From positions 12,126,941 to 12,190,940 of the forward strand of contig CM024175.1 of assembly GCA_013433145.1 (NCBI GenBank): 64,000 nucleotides of DNA. Direction: 5' to 3'. The position numbers and the translations under genes are program-made. Within the stretch, counting starts at the first letter, position 1; each line of letters opens with the position of its first letter. Source of the stretch: Ascaris suum. Taxonomy: Eukaryota; Nematoda; Chromadorea; Rhabditida; Ascarididae. The notes under the pieces are model-generated. The model did no database searches and was not told where the DNA came from. It saw only the letters and a list, made by a program, of their open reading frames with translations. Positions 22,001-34,400 of the stretch are shown piece after piece.

Positions 22001-25000
22001 TCGATTTCACGTGTAAAAATTCCTGAAGAATTCTGTCACTTGTTTTAGAGGAATTCAAAGAGCTCAAACCAATTTTCATAAAATTCTGTTTGAAGTGCTG
22101 TGGGACCTATACTTGTAGAAGAATTTTCATTTTTATTAAAAATGAAAATATCCAATCGCTGAACTATACTGCCCCTGTTTGCCACCATTTTTACGTTTTC
22201 AGAATTAGTCAGGAGATGGGCGGGGAGGGAGGGAGGATAAAAAATGGGGAGAACCAGGTATTCTCGGCAATTGACGTCCTGCAATGGTGAAAACAGTTTC
22301 AATTCCATAATTTTTAATCTACACTATGCAAAACCAACAGTTTTGCAACTCCAACCCTGTGGTCAAAAAGCAAGTTTGCTTTAATCATCTAGGAAATTAC
22401 CTCGCTGAAGAGAGTGAGCGCTTCTTTTTTTTGAAGTGCCGCTCTTCTTCACTGAATCGTTTGGCGTATTCAGACCAGCATAAAGATTGCGGTAATAAGA
22501 GATAGAAGATCCGATGCGTACCCAACCAGGTCGGCCTCGACACGCTTCGGTGAACCGAAAATAAAACCGGCTGCATTCCTAAAATCATTTCGCTTTAGTG
22601 ACGTGCATCCTCATGCATCGGCGCTTAGTTCAGTGAACAAACAATTACCTGACAGTTTAAAGACATCAGCACAAGCAAACGCTGAATTCTAACGCAAATG
22701 ACCTCGACAATCATTCCAGGTTGTGCGGTGGAACTTTCATGCCTTCGATTCCCTAATTTGCCTTTAACTATTTCGTGAGAAGATGATATCCCTCGTACTC
22801 AACCCCTTCTGTGTGCAGACCTGATCGCCATCATTACACTACGGCAATTCTAGCTTGTGATACCAAGATGAGTACATTTCCCGACTGAAAATAATCGAAT
22901 CACATCTGAGAAAATGAAAAGGATACATTGCCAAGACTTAAAAAACATCCGTAAAACACACCTAGCGCCAAATGACTCATTAACCGAGAGAAACAGCAGA
23001 AAGGCCGTTAAGGGAAATATTCAAACATTAGTCAACAACATCCCTCCTCCTGCCACCTTCGACCATGAGGAGTATTTGTAACAGATACATTGCAAGAAAT
23101 GCTGAAATTAAGGAGCATGGTCAGATACTATCTCACAGCAGATCTTTTCAAATCCTGCATATGTTGAAATGAATGCTGTATACTGCGGCATCTACAATTC
23201 CCTGGGTGAAGAAATCATGGGACGAGGAATGCTTATTTCGGAATGCAGCCACACACAGACTTAGAAGCTTTAGCGGTGAAATCTGGCGGAAATGTAAACA
23301 GTTGTGAGATTGATCCCATAATCTTCTTTTTCTCCTAAGATTAAAAATCTGCTCTCAATTATCTTCTGAAGGCAAAACACCATACCTCATCCTACTTCCG
23401 GAAAATCCCGCTTAGAAAACTAGAAGAAGACCTTATCACGCCTGAGTCGACTCCATCGTGTGGTCAAAAAGCACCCCCCCCCCCCTAGTGCAAACGTGAA
23501 GTACTCCTGTGCATGTTTTCAAAACGTTCGAGATCTGAACAGTAAACGCTTTCAAACGGTATGCAGGATTTGGGAAGCAATGAGAGCTGTTAATTTATCA
23601 GGATCCAACATCAACAACCTGAGCAGCACACAGTGCGTTAATCCGTCTTTCTAACACTGGTGAAGGCACTTCGTAGGGTTTGCTGCTGTTGTACAAGCTA
23701 ACATATTTCTGCAATGCTCTACGATGCACGCCCCGAGCTCAATTGCTCATTGCCGCTAGACCACCCATTAACTGCACATATATGAGAGGCCGGGCACTGG
23801 AAAGTGCGGATAAAAAATCTCTCAAAACGAAGGATTTTCTGCATACATAGTATTTTTTTCATAAGATGGATCTAAATGCCCCGATCAACTGCTGCAAGCT
23901 CTTAGATTCCTTTTCACTTTCCGCCTCAGACTGTGAAATCATTCGAAACTTTTATAAAGACGAGGAAAACAGCCCATAATTCTATTTGAACCCGAAAAAA
24001 GCACAACGAAAAACAAATGTAAAACCGCGTGAACCTTTTGAAAACATCGATGTACTTTTGACGCAGTTGACCACCTCAAAGGTATACGGAACATTCGGTT
24101 CATTATTCGAAACCTCGAAATAAAACCACTGATAGTGAGGGCGCGTTTGATTGACATCTGGTGATAAGATCAGCTCATAGTGCTGAATACCAACCTAAAT
24201 AAAAACGCTCACATGCAGGCGATACGCACAATTGCCGACACCCGCTAATACTGCAGCCACAGTGGCACATACTCAGCAGCGTGACCACACAGCAGCCCCC
24301 GGAACGCTCATCACCAATCTGTATTCTACTTTAAACGTGCAGGTGTGATTGTGCCTTGTTGATCTTAAAGCAATTAAAAAACATTTGAGTAGCTTGGAAT
24401 TCTGAAACGCTGCTCCAAACTAGTCTGTGATAACAATCCAGTCATATTCCCGTCTCTTACCGAACATGTGGTTTTAAAAAGCCAGCAGAAAAGGCGACAG
24501 CAAACATATCGCTATATTTGCATATCCAATATTTTCATGGAAACTAGTGAGATGTAAAACATATCTAATTTTTCAAATATAGTTTCCATCCTTATACTAC
24601 TCGGTCGATATAAGAATTCTGTCAGATTGAACCAAGCAAGCCTCAAAATCGAAATCTTGCACCTCACAATTTGTTTCAACAATTCGATCGGAGATGAAAA
24701 AAGGAGTGCGTATCGAGAATCATGAACTACAAAGTTCAATGAATCAACTTTTCAGCACGTTTTGCTCATCAGTTCAATAACTACAAACATTGGGAACGCA
24801 GAGCTATTAATATCATCAATGAGAATAATTACATCATCGAAAGGACAAGCCAGCGACGGTTTTCGCTCTTAAAAGCGCAGAAATGCGACTTGTTTTCCCT
24901 ATCGACGGCTCACTGCGAGCATTCGCATAGGCCGCGCGATCTCACCCCGTCCCGCTCTTGCTGACAGCCCGACCACCTGATGCGAGTGCATACAATTGAG

Positions 25001-25373
25001 CAATAGTTCGATTAGCAAATGGCGCACAGTATGAACGGAGAAAATAATACTTAGCGTACTGTTAATAGCGCGTGCTCAATCGTTGTATATTGCATTGTAA
25101 CTCAACAGAAAAAGAATCGCTGAATCAAAATTCGCCTTATTAAAGCCATCGAATCTTCTGCGGGCTATCTTTCAAGTAACAGAAGTCTCTTGGTTGAGGC
25201 GCAAATGGCAAATAGCCTCTATAGCTGTGCTCTTCCATGCAGCCTGAGAAACACTGCATGTCGACAAAAAACAACACTTGAAACATTTAAGGCCATATGC
25301 TTATATCATTCCGATGTTTTCTAAATCCAGTCAAGAGCGTTACAGGAGGAACTGGTTAAGTTTTTACATTAAT

Positions 25374-25431
<58 letters not shown>

Positions 25432-28400
25432 CACAGCACACAATATACATTCAGCTTCCCTTCCTCCTCCCTCCGCTACTCCTCACAAAAATGTTGGAGG
25501 TGCAAATGCTACGGGTGCAAACTTAGGCTAGCCGACAGGATAAGAAGTCAAACATGATCCGTTGAAGATGCAACCTTACTGCTTTTTCATTAGAAAATTT
25601 TGGGTTATTATCCACAAGCCTCAGTCAACGCTCTACATATCCCTGCACACGCCCGAGAAAAACGACAGGACGACGTTCTATCTTGTAACTGTTGTTTTCA
25701 GCCTTTTTCCACATAACGGCTAACAATCATCAAAAGCACCACGTAAAACTTATACGACCATGCTCAAACTCCTTGTTAAATAGGAAGGAATTTGGAAAAA
25801 ACACACCACTTTTGTGGCTAATAGCGAGAAGACGATACAATCGATCGTTGCCAACCAAGGAAAAAGCCATATCCCCATCGGTAAAAGTGTGAAATGAAGC
25901 AACAAAAAAAAAAGGAAACAACGCGTTTTGCAATCAGAAGTTATCGCATCACAGTCTGTGACTCCATCCTTCAGTAAGTTTATCACTTTGCGTCTATGTA
26001 TCATAACTGAAGGCACTGAATCCAACGGAGTAATGTTCTTTCCCGCTACTGCGGTATTAACTGACAATGCGTGCAAAGTTTTAGCTAAGTCTGTTTTACC
26101 TGGGAATTATACTTTCCGTTAATGGTGCAAAAATGCATTTAAAACATTCTATCCTCTCCTTCTCCGTGACGAACTGTTCCTTTACAATGTGTAAGTTTTA
26201 TTCGTAAATACAGAATATTCGACTTTTACAAGAAATGTACAACTGAACACCCGTTATGTTATCTAATTCGAAGTGTACTGTAGAACATAAAAAGTTGAAA
26301 ATGCAAAAAAACCTGCGTCACTCTGCGTAAGTTGCCACCTTCAAAGCGACTCTCGAATAGAAGATGATCGACGGTCGCTTCCATTTTGCCAATCCTAAAT
26401 AACATCCATATCAGCAAATCAACTGGCACTCATCTCGATTTCACGGGGTTTCGAATTTTCTTGACGCCGAATGCAACGAATTTGCAATAGAATTTAACAA
26501 TTACTCAGATCTGTAGAGGAAACAACCAAAGAAAAGAAAAGTGCTGTAAATGAAGTATCAATAATGCTACAGAGGAAACTGACTACACCACCCTAAGACA
26601 TATGCAGAAAGCACGAACCTTGTTTTGTCATTATTCTTTAAATTGCACTTCGATGATGGCAAACTCTCCGCCAAGAGACAGTCTAAATCAAATACAATCC
26701 GTGGCAGAAATTCCGACTTCTTCCGGGACCTTCTCATTTCCTGCGTCACCATTTCTCTAAATAAAATCCATCACCGTGTCAATATAAAAGTTACGGGACG
26801 AATTGAAAGCAGCATAGAAGCTTGCTCAATATCTGCGCCAAGTACGACAGCAGAATTCATAGAAAGAAACGTTTACTGATTAAAAGTTTGAAGCTGAAGG
26901 GTAAGTGGTTGGCCGTCCCTTCCATTAAAACAAACAAAAGTCATAACGGATAAGGATTTTTAGGCAAAGGCCCAAACGTCTTTCTGAAGTTATGGATGTT
27001 ATGTTAGTAATACTTGCAAAAAAAAGAAGACGAAAGATAAAGCTCACCTGATGGAATCATCGTTGTGATGAAGCGGTTGCAAGTCTAACTCTATATTCGG
27101 GTCGAAGGATTCAGGAAACGCGATTTTCACGAATGGAATCACTGAGTTCGTCTGCTGAAAGGAATTCGCGGGTTTAACATCGGCCACAAATAACAAAACA
27201 GTTAACGGTGTGCTAGCCGGAACCAAGGGGGATTAATGGAAAAAGACGATATGTGTTTGCACACCAGCTGACAGCCGCGCTATTTAACCAAACTTAGCAA
27301 CACCGAGCTGAACCCAATAATATAAACTATGATGGAATGTTAGGCAACTTAAGACGGTCTTATATAGACAACATTAGCCAATTATGTCCCTGACCTGAGC
27401 TCGAACAGTGATCATCTGCGAATAGGATAAGCGACGTGTTTTGCGAGTTGATGATTTCGGAGACGAATGAGGAACATGTGCTCCATGCAAATATTCATTG
27501 AAAATGTGACTGTAGTTGGCATGTAGCTCACGGCTCTTCTGACGCGAGAACGAGAACGGTCTCGTACTGGCAGCCAACGAAAGAGTTATATCCCCTTCAT
27601 CATCGTCGTCTGGATGCAGCACCTCGATGTTCGGGTCGAGTCCAAGTCGAAGAAAGCTGTCCTCTTCTTCCTCTCCACCTTCGTCATCTTCAACTAGTTA
27701 GAGTGTCAAACTTGTGTCCTTTTTTAGACGCAACGCATTCAAAATAGCATTTCGGCAGTTCAGCATCATCCATTTATATTCAACAAGTTCAAAATAAGCC
27801 ACAGAAGCATCATCGCCAATAATTTTTCCTCTAATATTTGAAATCTGTTTCTCTCCTCTCTCACTTAACATTAACGGTTAGCTCGAGTCTAAATGACGTA
27901 ACAGTGAGGAAAGTGCAACCAAGGGAATGCTGCTGAAACTGGCAAAACATTCAGCGATTTGACTCCAAAGCACTATGCAAGAAGAGGACGACTGAGTGAT
28001 ATCAACCCAAACAGTCGACAAGGATTCACTTATGCAAAAAACAGACGGAAATAAGCAAATGGGCATTTTCCTAAAATTAAACAAAACTACGTGTAACACA
28101 AATAGCTGATAGAAGTGCAGTACAAAAAATCTTGCATACACCCTACACTGTTACTTTCCACTTGACCAAAAATTTCTACAAATTACTACAATCTTCGGTG
28201 ATACAGCCATCATGCTTTCCTAAAGAAGAAAGCATCAGACTTTACAGTTATTCCGATATTCACTGTCTCTCCCATCTCCCTCCTTTCTTCGCCTTTAATG
28301 GGCGACCAATTAGTCCACAGTTAACTGACGTTTTTAACGAATTAACGAAACGAGAAAGTGCGGTTAACACGGATCAGTGTCAACAACGAGAAATGCCTTT

Positions 28401-31400
28401 CCGAACAGCTTACAAAAGACAACATGAAGCAAAATTACCGCTGCTGGGTGCGTTGTCGAGCAAACCATCTGACTGCAATGCCGTGGCCGAGATTCGGTTT
28501 GATCCACTTGGAGATCTGAAGGTTATCAAAAATGCTCAAAATAAACTGCGAAAACTAAAATACATTTGTAAGTCACCAATTCGAATACGTGGCAAAAAAA
28601 AATTTGGAACAAGGAATGTGATAATGTTCTTAGTGCAGTCGAAGGAAAAAAAACCCGCAACATCTTCTACTTACTAATGCCCGCCATTTCACTAAAAACA
28701 ACATCCTTTAAAAACTAACGGAATACTCTATTTTCCTATATCGAGTAAAGTACTTCCTCTTCAATTACTCTTCTGTTCAAGGAAAAACTCATAGGAAAAT
28801 ACCGGAGTCTTTCATTCTATAACAGCGTTCTCTTGCAAGTTTCATCGCTCTTCTTTTCTCCATTGAGCTATGGAACGAAGCGCACCTAGATTTCTTTATT
28901 CATCGCACAATAAAGCAGTCTAATCCTATTTTTCAAACACTTTTAGAAAGATAAAACGAAACGACCTCAACATTTTACTGTTGCAGCTTGCCTGCCACTG
29001 CATATGGTCACGTCTCTAAGTTCTTTCTGGATGCAACAATTTCATCTGACTTTGTCAGGATGAAATAAGGTTTCGATAAATACAAAGCTGCCCAAGTAAG
29101 CTTACCACAACTCTTCAAAGCTTATGCAGTTGTAAAGAAACAACTCAACTCCATGATAGGCAAGCAATTTTGGCATAAAAAAACGAATAAACGACAAGCG
29201 AACGAGTGCAAACAGACTTGCTAGCCGAACGACGAACTGCAACCGTCGATCGAATTGGGGGAAGCGCAAACGAAACGGGCGGCGATGAAGAGCATAACGG
29301 GAACGGCTTCACCGGCAGACAGCGCATGCACAGCGCACACAGCGAGTCCTCAAATTCATTGCATCAACCGAGAAGTGCAGCTATGCTCCACAAGTTTATT
29401 GACGAAGAAGGCGGATATTTTTTCTCTTCGAATACTTTAAAGAAATAAGACCATTTTATTCTCTTCGGTCCCACCCCCATCCCACCCCCTCCCCCTCGAG
29501 GAATTTATAAGTTATGTACTAAAATATGCATCGCATTATTAAGAAGTTGCCTTAAATATTCGCATAAAAGTCTACCAATCAAATCCATGACATTCAAGAA
29601 CTATACATAGTTGAAGTAGAGTCGTGAGACTATACGAAGATAATTTCATTACTCACACTGCAATCCGATCTGCTATTAACGTTTCCAAATGTCAAATCGA
29701 CGAGCTAATTACAGTGTGGCGAGATCCAAAGAATTTGCAACCCTCTCATAGAATAGCATGGATAAATTTATATGATTTCATGGAAAATATATCTTTAAAA
29801 AAGGAAAATGTGCTAAATATGCTATCAATGACGAGAAAGAGATAAGAAATTTGGCAGAAGTTCTATCTCCTCTTCAAACCTATTTTGTTTCTTTCATTCT
29901 TTCAAATCTAACCATCAATCTGAGGTGCAGTCTACATCTTTGCCATGGATCAGACTCAATGTGCTGCAGGTTTAAAAAAAACCGATGAGTCGAAAAAAAA
30001 ACATGTTGCTAAACAGCAACAACTGTTACTCGCTATCGATAAAGCAAACTTTCGCAAAGCCCGATCAAGCAGACTCTTCCGCTGACTAGACCTCGCAAAA
30101 TATACGAATGAAATGATTTCATGAAGCTAGAATGGTTACTGAATTCCATCGCCGGAAATGTATAACGGCAGGATCGGTCGACGTCCAATCTTAAAAATGA
30201 GAATAGGAACTAGCCTATGCAAAAAAACAGGGAAAATATCGGACCTCAGACGAATACGGAAGCAATTTCAATCATGACTAATAGTGCTTCATTAGGACTT
30301 CCGTGATGTAGGAAATTTAACAGTGACAGTGCAAAAAATTCATAGTGCATTCATTGACCAATGCGTGATGAAAGAGGACAAATACAAACAAATTTAAATC
30401 CGCCTGGAAAAGTTCCAAAGAACGGCCGGCATTGCTCTTCCTACTTCTAATGCTTGTAATATATCGACACAACGAAACTCTTGTTTGTATAATTTGATGG
30501 CGATTTCAACGCCCTTAAAACGTATGTGAATATCAATTCTAGAGGCAAAATATCCCAGTGGCGACAACGAATTCGATGCAGAGAAACACTTTTGGAAGCT
30601 GCAAATAAGTGGGACTAAAAAAACAAAAGTTGTATTATTATGGTAACTTCAGCGAACAGTACACTGTTCAGTTAAACCAATTCTAATTTATAGGATGGAA
30701 ATGTTTCATTGTTGTTATATAACACTGTGCCGTTTAAACGAATTTATAAAATGAGATGAAATTCCATTCGGCTTTTTCAATAAAATTTATGCAATACTTG
30801 AGCTAATAATACAGCAGATTAAATGAGGGAAGAAAGAACCAAAAAATAAAGATAAAAAGCATCTTTCTCACAGACATTCGCAATCAACCATATGACCAAG
30901 AAGGCAATGCGACAAAAAAGATGAAGATTAAATAGGTGTCTTAGCAGCTACCCATCCTTCTAAGCTTGCCGCATAGACCGACCCACACTTCATTCAGCTG
31001 AAAATTAAGTTGTTGGCGTCCAGCTGCGAACATTGAGTGGCAACTTACAAACAAAGCTAAACAGAAACGAAACGTCATACAATTAAATAACTACTAATCC
31101 ATCAGCTAAGCCCATTGGTGCTCAGCCGGTAATGATAACCACAATGGCACAATCACTCTGCCAACTCAGGCAACTACAATTGCTTTTAATATATGTTGAA
31201 CTGCTGAGCGCAACTTCATCGAAATGCGAAAAAATTTCGGTTGTACTGTATTTCAGCAGCAAAATAAGCGCATTGAAACGTATCTCATGGTAGAGTCAGG
31301 CGCGCCAGAACATTAAAAAGCTGGAAAATATCTTTCTATTCCAATTCATTTCGCAAAATGAACTACGCTCAAAATCGGGTTTCCCTTTTGTAAGAGGGAG

Positions 31401-34400
31401 GGGGTTCCCCATATGTCCCTCTCTAGCGCTCTGAAAGTGCATCATATATGTTCAACAGATAAAACGCTTAGGCAGAATATGAAGGAAGCTATGTAGAAAC
31501 CGAATGAACGGATGAAGCAAGCAGAGAGGTAATAAATCTAAGCCGTACGAGTGTTAAGATAGCATATTACGTGCGCTCTCTTAAATATCAGCAAGTGCAA
31601 AAGTGTGGCAAGGAGGTTGGCACGATTACATTCGCTTTTACCAGTTAATTGCGAGACTGAATCTGCAGAAAAAAGTGCATGTACACGTATGCGCCAGCGG
31701 TTTTTATTACCTTCGAGGTAATCCCCTTCTGCAGCCAAGCATGAGGGCATAAATTCAACTGTGTTTTTAGAAGTTCTTCTATAACATTATGCCGCAGATT
31801 AGAAATGTATGAAAATCGTCTTCCTTCCAGGACAGCTTTTATTTATGGGAGAAGCCAGAAACAAAAACGGCCGGAGTCATAAATCAACTGGGTGGTCCAA
31901 CTTAGCCAGTGACTTTTAGCCAGTGGAGAGCAAAGTCCACCTATGCATATGTATAACAAATTTCTTTACTGCAGATGACCTGCAAAAAAACATTGATGGA
32001 ATTCAAACAGGCTTCCAGCTTCAATTCTAAGCCAGTGAAACCTAACTTAGATGAGCATACAAGCCCCTCTTAAAAACAGGTGAATTTAGTCGTTAACAAA
32101 CAGTTAGAGATTAGGCTTTTCGCGACTTAAAGCAGATATAGTGCGACCCTGATTGCATCTGTGGAATCGTATAACAGTAGCTTCATTAACTGGTGATGTG
32201 AGGCAAGGGAAAAGTACTTAGAACAAACATACATGAACAGGCATACCAACGCCAATAATTTCTTTTGAAATCGAGAATTCAAAACGCGCAGAAAAGAGGT
32301 TTGCTCCAGTCTAGCGGGTCTTTAAGCAGTATGGTTTCCCTTTCGAAGATTTATAAGGGGTCTTTTCATCACTTTCGTTGCTAATTTTTGCACAAGCACA
32401 TTTACAACGCTGCTCACTTTCGCTAAATAAGTCAAAACCACTTGACTTGGGGGTTTCACTAGCCTTTTCAATCATAGGGTGAGTGATATCTTTCACAAGC
32501 ATGACAAACACAATTTTTATTTCGCCAAAGTCGTTTAATTATTTTTTCTCCAATAAGCTAAACAAATTCGCCATATTACCCACAAATCCATCATTCAAGA
32601 CAAATAACGCCTGTGATATGCGCCCAATTCTCCCGTAGGGTTAACAGAATATACTGCACAAGACATGCCTGCCTAGCCGAAATATCCATTCCAAGTTGCG
32701 CCTGTCGAAAGTATTTCCATTCATGAAATGAAGCAAAATACTGCGAAATCGTTCCGCTTTTACTAGCTTCTGTTGTTTTTTCCTAAGCTGAGATACGACT
32801 TCAAATTAAGCTCCGAACAGCAGGTTCATCCTGGGCAGTTTGTAACTCCCGCCTTGAACATCACTAAGAATGCTGCTTAAAGTAAATGAATTAAATGACA
32901 GCGAATACGTTTATATGAGATGTTACTATGCTGTCAGAAAACAACTTTTGGCTGAACAAGATGGGAAATACTCCCCATTAGGAAGTAAATTAGTGAGACG
33001 AGATACCGATGAAAAATTCAGAAAGAAAGCGATGCAGGCAGGAGAAACAGATTTAGACTAAAGGTTTGGAGGAAAACATAGGCAAAGGATGATCTCCAAA
33101 AAACAGGAAGGAAACTCGGGAAACTCCTAAGTGAGAAGGTACTAAAAAATCACGAAGAAGCTGAAGTACTGCGACATCGCCAAATGTACCTTCTAGCAAA
33201 CAGCCATTCATCGAAGAAGGCCCGCGATATCGAACGACGCGAGCGACAACAGATCACACCCTTCTCATTATGTAGATTTCCCATTAAAACGAAGCATTCC
33301 ATGCGAAGCGATTTGCAAGGTCGAATACTCAAATGCAAAAAAAACATCTCAAATGCGAGTAAGCCCCCTGTATTTAAAGCCATAAACTTTAAAAGGCAAA
33401 GTTTAGTTTAGGCGTTCGCATAAGTTGTTAGCTCAGTACCGCTATTAAACGTGCAACGATTGCTCTTATTTTCACTCAAACTTTCACGTAAGCGGAAGCG
33501 ACACAACAAATGAAGCAACCATAAGGCTAAATGCAAAAGCCTTAAATGCGCTCAACACGATATACAACCTCTGCTCAGCAAAGTAAAAACCAGCACAATC
33601 CGACCGTATTTTTCTTATAGCTCTAATAGCCTGCAAGGCTGTAATGCATAACAGGTTTGCCATACTACCAGGTTCCCCTGCAGCTAAAAAGCGGAACACT
33701 CGCATGCTAGAACGCTGCACTTTGCAGCAGCGATGAAAAACTAACTTGATTATTTTAATCTTTAGATAATGCAACGCGCTATTAATAAACAAACACTGCC
33801 ACTGAAGATCAGCTATGTAATTTTTGCATGCGCATCAGTACTAATTAAATCCCACTCAAAATGGAAGTACTGAGAACTAAACCTGCAGTTGGAGAAGAGG
33901 TGTCACAATCGGTGACTGAAGGGATAATGTACGTCGATCGTCTGCGACACTACTTATTGCACGTTCGCACATTTCAAGTGCACCGTTTGAAATCAGCTGA
34001 TCGCGGCCCCTCTCTGCAGCAGATTCAGTTATTACAACAAAATGAACAACTCACCGACATCGAACAATGCACTCCTAAAAACGCGAATCTGGAAAAAAAG
34101 CACGGCTTCAATCCACTCACCATCCTGGGATAGCGACTATCATAGAAGCACGTCATCGCCCTCAAAAATCTGGTAAGTTAATAAATGTGTTATTCACTGG
34201 TCGACCGGTGGTCTCGAAAGACATACTTGGAAGATGAAAACTCGAAAGTCCTCAGGTCGAAGAATACTTCCGGACACGATAACTGATGCACCAGCAAAGA
34301 CGAATAACTTATGAAACCAATAAAACTAAATTAGCGATCCCTTATGTGATAAGATTTCCACAACTTTCCGCAATTTAAATCAGAATATCAGCAACTGAAG

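Noticed and set aside
32311..32511. Cys/Ser-rich minus-strand frame as a ccpp-1 linker exon
   Set aside because: No usable acceptor or donor in phase, and the flanking exons already join in phase without it.
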